Assembly: GCA_016806645.1 (NCBI GenBank)
Contig: JACSYO010000506.1
Location: forward strand, 1,898,001-1,962,000
Length of the DNA: 64,000 nt
Source: Ophiodon elongatus
Lineage: Eukaryota > Chordata > Actinopteri > Perciformes > Hexagrammidae
Direction of reading: 5' to 3'
In this document: in pieces, positions 25,501-37,268 of the stretch
How positions within the stretch are numbered: position 1 is the stretch's first letter
Layout of the letters: each line of letters opens with the position of its first letter
Notes under the pieces: generated by a model
The model's input: only the letters and a program-made list of their open reading frames with translations
Databases searched by the model: none
Told to the model about the DNA's origin: nothing
Translations under genes and position numbers: made by a program

Positions 25501-28500
25501 ACCTAACTCGGAATACATCTACCGTGACATACTGTCACATGATGTTGTTTATTTATTGTTCTTTAGTATTGTATCCTCCTTTTGTTTATATGAATTGAGT
25601 GGTTTATCTCATTCTCTTCTAATATGTTATTTCTCCTCTGAATCCAGCCAACCTCACGGGCCATGTAGAGAGGGTGGGCATTGAAAACTTTGAGCTATTA
25701 AAGGTCCTGGGCACAGGAGGTGAGTGAAAAATGTTCCCTTAGTCTCGACTCTGTCTTTACCAGAACGTTACATTTAGTTGATCACTTGCATGCCCGTTGA
25801 TCACTTGCATGTGTGTTTTAAGCTTTGGCTCTGCACTGAACTTAATGTTCTGTCCTTGTTTATTTTAATCACCAGCATATGGCAAGGTGTTCCTGGTGAG
25901 GAAAGTGAGTGGTCATGATGCTGGGAAGCTGTATGCCATGAAGGTTTTGAAGAAGGCCACCATCGTACAAAAGGCAAAGACTGCCGAACACACACGGACC
26001 GAGCGGCAAGTGCTGGAGCACATTCGCGAGTCTCCATTCCTCGTCACACTTCACTATGCCTTCCAGACGGATACCAAGCTGCACCTCATTCTCGGTCAGG
26101 ATATTTTATAGGAAACTGCTTTCTGTGTTGTGTTTTTACAAGAAGAAAAAAAAAAAAAAAGGCTAATGATTGTCTTTAACCCTGAGAATAAAATGGGTTT
26201 TCACCAGCTGAATGAATTGGTAAACTGAAATTTAAAAGAAGTGTTTGCACTTCCCTGTAGAAAAATTCACCCACATATTACTTTGGATGAAACGTGACAT
26301 GCATGATCTCCTTTGTTATAGATTATGTAAATGGCGGGGAGCTCTTCACGCATTTGGTGCAAAGGGTGCGATTTAAGGAACTAGAAGTTGCTTTGTACAG
26401 TGGAGAGATCGTGTCGGCACTAGAACATCTACACAAGGTAACCCCAGATTCAACGCATCCGAGGCCTCTTGTCTGTTCAGAAGTCATCTATTGATGCACA
26501 CAGGCTTTGTGTTTCACTTGCCCCGCTGTCGCTTTCTTTTTGCAGCTTGGGATTGTCTACCGGGACCTGAAACTTGAGAATATTCTGCTGGATTCAAGTG
26601 GTCATATAGTTCTCACAGACTTTGGCCTCAGCAAAGAATTTGATCAGGTACAGAATGTGTGTATGTCTTCATCCAGTGTTTCTCACCAAAATGTATTGTT
26701 TGGATCCTTGAGGTCTTACAAACGTGATGAATGTCCTTCCTCATAAAACATTGGCAAAGATATTTTTTCTTATAAATTCAATACTTACAATGTAATAACA
26801 AAGTCCTGCCCACTTGCAGTCATAGGCACTAAGAATAATCTGTTAGATTTTGATTCTAAGGTGTGTCTTTTGATTTGTCCGTTTGTCAAAACAGGTGGAG
26901 AGGGCGTTTTCTGTCTGTGGCACCATTGAATATATGGCTCCAGAAATTGTGGAAGGAGGAGAGTCTGGACATGACAAGGTAATTTGTAGTTTTACGTTTT
27001 ACGCTGTCGTCTGTTTGATCAAATCAAGCGGCCCAGACTCCCCACTCTGTATTCCTGAATGCGTATGCGATTTTTCATTTCGTCTGTTAAACCAAAGTCA
27101 CGGGTGGTTGCTTTCATGCATTCCAGGCGGTGGACTGGTGGAGCCTTGGCGTGTTGATGTATGAGCTTTTGACTGGCGGATCACCCTTCACCGTTGATGG
27201 AAATGAGAACTCGCACACAGACATTGCCAAGTATGGATTCTCCCTGATCGTCAGCCACAGTTTTGCAGCCAACCTTCCGTTAAGTCACTCTCCAGCACTG
27301 ACCATATCTGTCTCACACACCACAGGAGGATTTCAAAAAAGGATCCTCCTTTCCCCAAAGATATGGGACCTCTGGCCAAAGACCTCATCCAGCGACTCCT
27401 CATCAAAGATCCAAAGAAGAGATTGGGCTCGGGTCCTAATGGAGGGGAGAATGTAAAAAAACACCCGTTTTACCAGGTGGAGCTCATTGCTAGTCTTGAA
27501 TATTTCACAATGTTTAGAAAAACGAAGTGGCAGGGTGGGCTGTTACGCCACATAATGGGGCTGCTTTGAGTGAGTAGCATTTAGGAAAACTGAGTGTTTG
27601 TATAAGCTAGGTGAATAAGGATGGGGGATGAATTTTCTTTTTCTAAACTCACTTTAGAAAATAAACTGGGAGGACTTGGCAGCCAAGAAGGTGGCTGCCC
27701 CGTTTAAGCCGGTGATTCGAGATGAGCTGGATGTCAGCAACTTTGCAGAGGAGTTCACAGAGATGGATCCCACCTACTCTCCTGCAGCTCTGCCTCAGAA
27801 CTGTGACCGCATCTTTCAGGTGGGAGTAATGGGTTTGTTGGACAACCAGACTTTTGTGTTGTTGTTGTTGTTGTTGTTGTTGTGACTCATTGTTTTGTTG
27901 TTCACATATAGAAACATTCCTTTGTGCTCCCTGCAGGTCATTGCGCAGGTCGCCGTTTATATTTGCTTTGTGCTCATGTATGTCTGGGTTTTGGTAGCAG
28001 GCAGTGTGAGATGTTGACACGGACGAAAAATTGCATTATACATTATCCACGTTTTTGTCTGCGGCTATATTTGTCATACTCCAGAGCAATTCAAGTAATC
28101 AAGTGAAGTTTTGAATGTCCTCAAAAGGTTGCTGTAAGTCAACATGAGTCTGTCTGTGTGCACTGGTATTTCAAATTGACTAAAGAGTCTTTTATTGAAG
28201 TAATTGCTGCCATATGCAGCTCTTATTGAAGTAACAGATGTGAATGACTATTTTTGATGTAGCTTTGAACCATAATATGGCCCACAACTCTGTGCCAGCT
28301 GATGGCTGTCTGATGTATTGCATGAAATTTCAACTCTGATTGCCTTCTGGATCCTTGAGCTCGGCAGATCAATAGATCCATTAACGGGCTTCTCTCATGG
28401 AATAAAAGGTTACACTTTGAGAGCATCACCACGTCTGTCTCGGTTACGCCTTCAGTCTTTGATTGCCAACTTCATCTTGGCTTTTTTCGCTCTCAGCTGC

Positions 28501-31500
28501 CATTCACATAGTCTGAAATTTTGGGTTCTTTATAATTTGCAAGCCTAGCAATCTCTGAGATAACGACAGCAATCCCAATTTTAAATCGTGCACTTGCTCC
28601 CCCACGGTGCCTCACAAAACAAAATTAAAATTGCATTAAGAGCGCCAAGATGTAATTTCACAGCAGAGCAATCAAATATTCAAGCCCGGCAATTTAGGGC
28701 ATCTCATTCATTCACCACCCATCCTTCCGTCCATCCATGGCTGTCACTACATACCAAACAGCTGTGTGTGTGTCGGGGAAAAAGGGAGAGAGAGATTAAT
28801 GCCATCTCAAAGCTTTGGGTTCCCCACAGCTGGAATTAAGCAGGCAGCGCTCCACAATGACAGGTCTAACAATAGGAACAGCTGGACAGCCACTGTCACT
28901 CACACATGAACAGAGTTGGGTTCATTGTGGAGCTGACAGGCTGGTTTGATAGAGAAACATCTGAAGAAAAATGCGCAACAATTTTAAGTTTTACTGTGAA
29001 TATATAAAGCACATTAAGTGTCTGTAATGTATAAAATAAAGTATAATAGGGGGATTTTAATGCTGCAAGCTCTTTCTGAGGCTGTAAACTTCCGCAGTGG
29101 ATGTTTAATTCCTCTCTGTCCTTATAGTCCAAACCTCACTATAAAACGTAAACACCTAGAGTTCATGTATTTCTGTGTGCAGGGCTACTCCTTCATGGCC
29201 CCCTCCATCCTGTTCAAGAGGAATGTGGTGATGGACGACCATATCCAGCTGTGTGGAGGCTCTGAGAGGCCGGGCTCTGCTGCGGTGGCCCGCAGCGCCA
29301 TGATGAAGGTAAGATGAATGGACTTGGATCCCCCTGCACAAACACACTTAAGCTAATGGCTGCTGTCACAGACAGATGATATTTTTTTACCTTTCCTCCA
29401 CTGCGTTCAAACTTTTTTTTTCCTACTGTACTTGTTTCACTCCCTCACACTCAGATTCAGTTGTCGGGCATGATCCTGTTTATTTAATTATGCTTGTTCA
29501 TTAATGCACTTGTGTTTCTGTTTAACGTAATGCATTTGAGAAGGCAGCAGAGTGCTGCCTTTTGTGGGCTCATTGGCTTCTAATCTTATCAACAACATCC
29601 TGGGTACCTTCTGCAAACTTTGCTGTTTTCAAGATTTATTATCAGATTTGGTATGTTGGCGAATTAATCTTTTTAATGCTTTTCCGCCCAGCCCCAAAAC
29701 CTCTTAGCAATGTTTGATTAATTACAAAATGCTGGAATATTTTTTCTAAAAAAGAAAATCAGCATTGTGGCTCACATGTACGCTTGGTTATAGCCTACTA
29801 CTCTTTTAGTGCTTACACTCTTTAGAAAGAGGAAGTTTCATCCGAGCAGTTGGGGAACAATATGCTCACAATGTGCTCACAACTCCAATAACGCCTCAGC
29901 TCACTGAGCTCTACCGGTTTTTTTTAATGCAATTTTCATACATTTGTTACTTCCACGTTTCTCTTTTGTATGCAATATATATTTTAGAACATTGCACAAC
30001 AAAAGAAGTGGACTGGGTTGCTCCTAAAATGGTTTTCATGTACTTCTGCAGATCACTGGGTGGTGATAAATGTTTTAAGATCCTGAAACAAGATAGAAAA
30101 AAATCAATATTTATAAAAAGTAAAAACAAAAAAAGCAGAGACACAGCAGTTTAGAGACTTCAGGTTTCAGGCTGTTGTCTGTGGTTATTGAATTAGGTGG
30201 CATGTTTAATATATATATATATATATTCTGTAGATTAGACTTACATTTTAGAAGACATTTAATTCCTCACCTAAATGAATCTTTGTGGAGAGAATGAGAC
30301 ACAATATGGAATATTAAGAAAAGTGTACCAAGGACATGATTTGTGTAATTGAAGTAGCAGTAGTTACAGTATTCTTTTATAGAAAAGATAAAAGCAGCTG
30401 TAATGCTGCAATCATATTCAAATGCACGGCAAATAAATTTGATATGAGATTTGCGCAAGATCACAAGAAAAGCAAGAGTGTTCAAAGTCTTTATTGAACT
30501 TTATTTAATTACATTTGATATTGAGACTATTTTTTTTTTTTTTAAATTGAGGCCATTTGTAATTATTGAACACTTTGGTGATTTGTCTCCGTTTGAAAGT
30601 ATATTTCACCAAAGAAGTTGTTTTGGCCCACTGTTACCCCTCTGCAGGACTCTCCTTTCTACATGAGCTATGAGATGGACCTGAAAGACAGTGCTTTAGG
30701 AGAGGGTAGCTTCTCCATCTGCAGGCGGTGCACACACAAGAAGACTGGACAAAAATATGCAGTCAAGATTGTCAGCAAGAGGTATAAACTCACATCCTGC
30801 CTGCATGTTTATAGTTTCACCCTCCACCCTCTCCCTGGCAGAACTTGGACCCTTATCAGCTAACTCTAAACAAAGTCTTTCAAAGAATATGAAATTAGTT
30901 TTAGTCTTAAATTGATGAACGCTAAATAATGTCATAATTTGACTCTATTACATCATTTCTCTGATTTTATTGGCCTTATTAGTCTGTTAATGGTTGCCAG
31001 ATGTGGGTTAAATAAATGTAAATACATCTGTGCTCACAAACCTGTTTTTGATCAAGCTTTGATCATGTGTGTTGACTGCAGTCCTACACTACACTCCTCC
31101 ACTCCTCCGCTGACATTGTGGCACCAAATATGACGGCTCTAATAAGAGTAAGCCTTACTGAGGCGATCCACCTGACACGAACGCATGATCCTTCCTCTAC
31201 ATTAGTTGGAATATGTCCGTGTCAGGGTAAAGACAATCGGCAGAGCAAAACTGCACTTTTAAAATAGATAGAAATGTCTCTGAAATTAGAAATATGAGAA
31301 TTTGAGAACTGAACCTTGTGGGCTACCACAGGTGAATTATGGGAAACAAAGCAGAAGGAAATGCCCATCCCACACAATTCACACAACTGTTGTTCTGTAC
31401 TAATGTCATACAAAAAGTGGAAAGTTGATGGGTGTCTTCTCTAAACTCTGCTTTGGCTTCTCGTCTTACATCATACAGACTTTATTATGTGCTAATAACT

Positions 31501-34500
31501 CAAAGACACTTCTGCATAATTCAATTAAAAGTGAAAAAAACAAAAAGTTTATTGAAAACCTGTGAAATGACACAAAAAGTGCCCTCTGCAAAAGTGACTT
31601 TCTCACTCTACTCTGTGTGTGTGTGTTTGGTATTTCGTGACTGTTATCTGGCTTCCTGCTTGTGTTCGCTGTAGGATGGAGGCACAGACTCAGCGGGAAA
31701 TGGCAGCCCTGAAGCTCTGTGATGGCCACCCTAACATTGTCAAGTTACATGAAATTTACCACGACCAGGTAAGGTTAATCGCTGCGGATACAATTGCGCC
31801 CGTAAATTCTGTTTTGCGTGGCTCTCTATGGAGCCTGTTGAGACTGTAGCTTTAATAAGTCCTGGAACTGGAACAAAGCAGATTAATGGGGATGCTAGAG
31901 GCCCTCAAGGTCTTTCTTTATCTCTTCATGTATTGTCCTATAAACATCTCCCTGTGTGCTTGATATTTCACACTAAAGGTATTTTTAAACCGCAGCTGTT
32001 CAAACGTCCATTTCTTACCTCTAAATAGAAACAACCTAGATTTACTTGTGTTGCTAATCGAGCCGCACACTCAAACTGAACTAAGTGTGCATGTGTTCCA
32101 ACTGTAGCTTACCTCGGTTATTGGGATGGTGTGTCCGTGTGGCTGACTGTGTACAGGTTCATTAGCCCCAGTCCTTGAAGCCCAGGAGCACCACTTTAGT
32201 CCTGATGAGCTCAGTGGGGTTATTACTGTACCTCAGAGGCCTGTGACCCAGATCAAAGCAGCGCTGCCTCGCCTCGCCTCAACCGAGTCCTGCTTTTGTT
32301 CCCAAAGCCCAGCGCTAATGAGAAACTCTACCCCGCCGCCCAGACACATTATTCCCTTCCCACTTTGTTTGGCCCCTTTCACTTTTACTCAATACCATTA
32401 TGGTTTGATCTCAACATCATGGGATCAGGAATGGGCTTCTTTTTTTTTTCTATATTTATTATGCAACAGAAAAAAATTCTCATCCACCATTTCACACGTT
32501 AGGATTCAGCTGCTTCCAACATGCACTTCAAGCTGTAAAAGCAATTTCAGAGGATATCAAAGAATATAGGTTACAGGTTGGTGTGAAGTGTAAATATATT
32601 GTGTGTTTGCTGTAGCTCCACACGTTCATGATTCTGGAGCTGCTCGGTGGAGGGGAGCTGCTGGAGAGGATCCGCAGGAAGCAACATTTCAGCGAAACCG
32701 AGGCCAGCCGCATCATGAGAAAACTGGTGTCGGCCGTCAGTCACATGCACGATGTAGGAGTGGTGCACAGGGACCTTAAACCGGAGGTATTGGACACAAA
32801 CTCGGCAGGGCTGCAGCTCAAAATTATTTTCTGTCTGAGCAAAGTTTGTGTCTTTTTGATGAATACAGACACACTGGATCATAAGCTTTAAAAACAGAAT
32901 TACTGTGTTTTTCTGAACTTGTTATGATCTATCGTATTGTCCTTCTGACTCTGCAATCTTCCACAAAACAAGAGCAAAATTGTTTGACCCTAACATGGGT
33001 CAAAAGTACCTGGTCAGACAAGTCTTGATGTCCAATTTAGTTGACTCTTGAGTGGACCAGTTTTACTGAGCAGAAAGAAATGATTGCTGTTCGTGTCTCC
33101 AATTGCTTCGTAGAACCTGCTCTTCACAGACGAGAGTGAGAACTCGGAGATAAAAATCATAGACTTTGGCTTTGCTCGCCTCAAACCACCAGACAATCAG
33201 CTCCTGAAGACTCCCTGCTTCACCCTGCAGTACGCAGCACCAGAGATACTCAAGTATGACGGCTACGATGAGTCCTGTGACCTCTGGAGTCTGGGGGTCA
33301 TTCTGGTGAGTGAGTGTGGGACACCAGAGCCATGCTCCGGGTAAAATTAAAATTTGAACTGAAGGAGAATCTTTCATTATTAACGCCACATTATCCCCAT
33401 CGGAAATAAACAAATCAGCAGCCCGTTAAGTATTTTATTTTACAGCAATTTGAACAGAGATTGTAAACATGGTGGGTAAGAAAAGAAATTTTTTTTTGAT
33501 ATTTGCTGGCTTTCTTAGCTTAAATTTTGATAACTTTAAGTTGTTTGACTATTTATTGGATTGAGGAAGCAATTACAGAGTATCACTTTGGGATCTGCAT
33601 TTCTAACGGAGGTTTTTTAAAACTGACGTAATTATTATTCATCATTTAATGGAAGAAATACTTTAAGCCATAAAAGAAAACATAAATTATTGGCAGCATT
33701 AATCCAAATGATTGTTAATGGTCACTGATGTTGGATTGCTTGTCAAACATATCCACATCAGAAAACATTTATGCAGAGAGAATGGGATTTAACTTGTAGT
33801 GTATTAACATTTTATAATTCATAATATACATAATGCAATTTTTTTTATTTGCACACATTATGTTTAAACTAGGCTTTTGTTTATATATTTGATATGATCA
33901 GGTTAAAAGTTACTGAGGATACTTAAGCATTGATTAGCCCTATTCAGGAGCATCGTTATTTATGACCAAGTATAGGCCTACTTTAGACTACCACATTCCA
34001 CAATGCTCCAGGAAAGTGACCCAATTATATGAATGTATATTTTTTAAAAAATGTTTTAAAAAATCCTCCGCTCCGAGCCACTTTGAAGTTGTCTATCATA
34101 ATGTTAACCAAAGCATTTCTTAAACCAAATTAATGTTTAATCATGAGCTCCATACAGCGATGATTTGTTGACGTTATCCAGTATGTGGATTCAACATTGC
34201 TCCCCTTCCCCCCTGTTGTGCGTCTGAATGAGCACATGTATATATTCATGTTTGTGCATGTTCTGTTTAATCGTATTTGCATGATATGATATTCATTTCC
34301 CTTTCTCAACCTTCAGCATCCTGTGGTGAGCTGACACAGTTTAATGCTCACCGCAGAATGAAGAGCAACCGGCCCTGCCCGGCTCTTAATTCAACCTTTT
34401 TCTGTGTAGAGGAGGAAAATTAAAAGGAGAGTGCAGAGAGTTGAGAGAGTTGAGAGAGTTGAGAGAGAGAGAGTGAGAGAGTGAGAGAGTGAGAGAGAGA

Positions 34501-34724
34501 GTGAGAGAGTGAGAGAGATTGAGAGTGAGAGAGAGATATATATATATATATATATATATTTCTGTACTTGGCCGGTCATCCGAACAGAATCTGGGCTCTC
34601 TGTGCAGGTGGTGTTTCACGCCGACGCCCCCTGGGGGGGTATGAGAGTAGTGTGCCTCATGGAGCTTTGATGAAATGAGTACTGACAAGCTGTGTGCACA
34701 AAGCCCTGGAAGCAAAGTGAGCAG

Positions 34725-34772
<48 letters not shown>

Positions 34773-36973
34773 AGAGTTCATGACTGATCCTCCACTGCCA
34801 AAAGGGCTGTTCCCAACCACTGTCATCATAATGAGAAATCAGATGCAAGTGGGCCAAGGTGAGAGCATCCTGCTCACTCATCTGAGCACAGGCCGCTCTT
34901 CTGTCAACAACATGCAGCATAACAGTGGGATAGTTCAGTTCAATTCAATTCAATTTTGTATAGCCCAAAATCACAAATTACAAATTTGCCTCAGAGGGCT
35001 TTACAATCTGTACACAACGACATCCTCTGTCCCAGAACCTCTCATCGACTCAGGAAAAACTCCCCCCCCAAAAAAAACCTTTCAACAGGGAGAAAAATGG
35101 AAGAAAGTGTGGACATGTGTCAGTGTGGACAGTCGTGATCGGTCAAGGGCTCCTTTTTAAAGCGCCTGTTTGTTTCAACAGCAGATTGGTTTTTAACACG
35201 GTTAACTTTCCCAGTTACGGTTTCCAGTTACTTTGCCAGCTCATTGTCGGCGACACGATTTACAAAACCAGCATGTAGCATATCCTACACCACACTGACG
35301 GTACAAAATGTGTCCATTTGATTGAGACATTTAAGCTTTGAAACTGTATTCGTGGGGATTTGACAGCAGATTGTGTGTTTTGTTTTTTTTCCCTCTGTTT
35401 GCAGTACACCATGTTGTCGGGGCAGGTGCCTTTTCAATGTCAGGAGAAGAGCCTGAGCCACACCAGTGCCGAGGAAATTATGAAGAAAATCAAACAGGGA
35501 GACTTCTCTTTTGAAGGCGAGGCCTGGAGAAATGTGTCCCAGCAGGCCAAGGACCTGATACAAGGTGAGGATGGAACTGGTGGCTTGTTCTCAATGCCTT
35601 TCCAGCATTAGAAAAGATTACAAACTTAGAATTAGTTGTTGTCTATAGAGTTGGTGTCTGTTTTAAAAGAACTGTCGGACAGTTTTGGACAACATGTCCA
35701 GAAATGTTGTATGTGTTGAATTTTGTAAACAGGACGACCCATTTTTTTTTTTTTTACATTTGGATCACAGATTGAACTTTTAACCCACAAAGTAGCTCAC
35801 AGCGACTGAGCCACCTGAAGAGGAAATCACCTCCTAACCGGCGTATTTAGAGCACCAAAGGTAATTATCTGTGTCTTGTTCCTGCAGAGCTGCTGACAGT
35901 GGACCCAAACAAGAGGATCAAGATGTGTGGCCTACGTTACAATGCCTGGATCCAGGACGACAGCCAGCTGTCCTCCAACCCACTCATGACGCCGGACATT
36001 CTCGGCTCCTCCACTGCCTCCGTCCACACCTACGTCAAAGCTACCTTTCATGTAAGGCATGACCAGCAGTGCATGCTTGTTTCAGATGTAGGGCAGGAAG
36101 TCCTCCGGTCAGGTCAGGAACTTTGGGCTTCTGTTTGTAAACGTGAGTCGTGTTGAACAACTTCAAACCTCATGAACTTTACAGAAAGCCACCCATGAAC
36201 ACAGATTATTATTAGATTATTTATTTTAAGTGTATTGTGAGGTTAATTCACCAAAGTAAAACAGGCGTTTAAAAACAAATACTGTGACATTTAATTGAAA
36301 TGGTTTAAAAGGGAAAATATTGTCAGAAACGGATGATGTAGACGTGTATTTCATGCATGAAAAATGTGTTGTCATTTGTAAAAACACAGTTGATAATGCA
36401 ACATTTTTGCACATTGTCCAAAACAGTGCAGAAAAGATGGAGAGCATTCAGGGATGCACCGATCCGATATACTGGATCGCTGATGCTGACCCTTTTTCAG
36501 CACCATTAAAGGATTAATACTCAATATCAGCAGACACGCTGAGTGGAGGAATCTGAATCGGTATAGGGAGAGAAAGAGCAGGAAATCATCCCTTGGAAAA
36601 TGAATAATGAAATCTTAATAACTGGCTCACCAATCCCCTCTTCTTCTTTTTTTTTTTTTTGTCCTAGGCATTTAACAAATGTAAGCGGGAAGGTTTCCGC
36701 CTGCAAACGGTGGACAAAGCGCCACTAGCCAAGAGGAGGAAGATGAAAAAGACAAGTACCAGCACAGAGACGCGCAGCAGCTCCAGTGAGAGCACCCGTT
36801 CCTCGTCCTCCTCCTCCCAGTCGCAGGAGAAGACTTTCACAGAGGGCAGCACCAAGCCGGCGCCTTCCAACAGCACGCCGCTCACCACGCCCGTCAACAC
36901 GCCCGTGGCCCTGGTGACCGACTCCGAGCACCAACCAGCGCATCCGGCCTTTCACTTCTCAGAAGGACAGTAA
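22546..36973 (+). CDS. rps6ka5: Ribosomal protein S6 kinase alpha-5 (MSK1)
   Basis: Nuclear kinase activated by ERK/p38; phosphorylates CREB and histone H3. Seventeen coding exons: 22546-22615, 25648-25719, 25876-26094, 26322-26437, 26546-26647, 26895-26978, 27127-27230, 27326-27476, 27658-27819, 29183-29308, 30648-30781, 31675-31768, 32616-32786, 33114-33305, 35405-35564, 35888-36051, 36668-36973; in frame to 808 aa (human 802). N-terminal AGC kinase: GTGAYGKV (45-52), Lys70, YRDLKLEN (164-171), DFG (184-186), loop Ser199 (human Ser212). Linker Ser347, hydrophobic-motif Ser363 and Ser368 (human 360, 376, 381). C-terminal CaMK-like kinase: GEGSFSIC (420-427), Lys442, HRDLKPEN (529-536), DFG (552-554), Thr568 (human Thr581). 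Tail: LAKRRKMKK, both nuclear signal and MAPK docking site, then a Ser-rich region. The linker and tail match MSK1, not MSK2. Confidence 0.98.
22616..25647 (+). other. rps6ka5: rps6ka5 intron 1
   Basis: 3-kb intron. The first 500 bp are rich in GTTAGC/GCTAAC words (for example 22705-22720, 22869-22888 and 23012-23021); a (CTA)n run is at about 23474-23500. The remainder is AT-rich without exon signals. Confidence 0.7.
23472..23500. repeat. (CTA)n microsatellite
   Basis: About nine trinucleotide units in rps6ka5 intron 1. Confidence 0.9.
27820..29182 (+). other. rps6ka5: rps6ka5 intron 9 with candidate conserved non-coding sequence
   Basis: A (GTT)n run at about 27853-27882 is followed by about 28250-28930 of complex, repeat-free sequence with balanced composition and words such as AAAATTGCATTAAGAGCGCC and GGAATTAAGCAGGCAGCGC. 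It resembles fish conserved non-coding elements. This is a judgement of appearance; no alignment was made. Confidence 0.4.
29309..30647 (+). other. rps6ka5: rps6ka5 intron 10
   Basis: AT-rich; short TA tract near 30210-30226 and a poly(T) near 30530-30542. No coding signal. Confidence 0.65.
30782..31674 (+). other. rps6ka5: rps6ka5 intron 11
   Basis: No repeat recognised; about 31125-31240 is a compact, non-repetitive block of unknown role. Confidence 0.55.
31769..32615 (+). other. rps6ka5: rps6ka5 intron 12
   Basis: About 32150-32430 is non-repetitive and GC-balanced (CATTAGCCCCAGTCCTTGAA onward) and could be regulatory. No exon is needed here. Confidence 0.45.
34431..34560. repeat. GAGAGT-rich and (AT)n microsatellite
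   Basis: Compound GAGAGTT/GAGAGA repeat ending in a (TA)n tract at about 34536-34560. Confidence 0.9.
34729..34770. repeat. (AG)n microsatellite
   Basis: Pure AG dinucleotide tract, about 18 units. Confidence 0.95.
34931..35105 (-). repeat. Interspersed repeat, AATTGAATT-tailed family, copy B
   Basis: Reverse-complement relative of copy A: begins with the (CAATT)n tail, then AGCCCAAAATCACAAATTAC, GGGCTTTACAATCTGTACAC and CAGGAAAAACTCCCCC. Confidence 0.75.
36450..36565 (+). repeat. Dispersed repeat end (GGGATGCACCGAT family)
   Basis: GGGATGCACCGATCCGATAT in rps6ka5 intron 16. A relative lies inverted at about 60903-60966 (ATCCGTATCGGTTTTGATGC then ATCCCT). Known in fish as ends of DNA-transposon derivatives; family not assigned. 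Confidence 0.5.
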
Positions 36974-37206
36974 GACGGCGAGCGCAAAAAGGGAAACTCA
37001 GACAGTTTTATGACCCACAGGATGGCTCGGACCAGCGTGGAGACGGCTCTCTTCTCCTTCTCTCGGTCCCTGGCAGCTCTCTGCATCTGGCTCAATTTGC
37101 ATGGACGTCCGCACGTCTCCAAAACCAAGCATGCAGCAGGAGCAGCAACTGTCAATATCAATCAACCTTCACTAGCAATAGCCTATCCCTTTTGTTTCTT
37201 CTCTGT

Positions 37207-37208
<2 letters not shown>

Positions 37209-37238
<30 letters not shown>

Positions 37239-37268
37239 ACTCTCTCACTCTCACTCTCACTCTCACAC
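37209..37268. repeat. (TC)n microsatellite in rps6ka5 3' UTR
   Basis: CT dinucleotides changing to CTCTCA units. Confidence 0.95.

Larger units (their letters stand above)
33306..35404 (+). other. rps6ka5: rps6ka5 intron 14
   Basis: Longest repeat load of the gene: GA/TA microsatellites at about 34431-34560 and 34729-34767 and an interspersed repeat copy at about 34931-35105. No exon seen. Confidence 0.7.

Noticed and set aside
34386..34829. 147-codon Ser/Leu-rich frame
   Set aside because: Translation of the GA/TA microsatellites in rps6ka5 intron 14.
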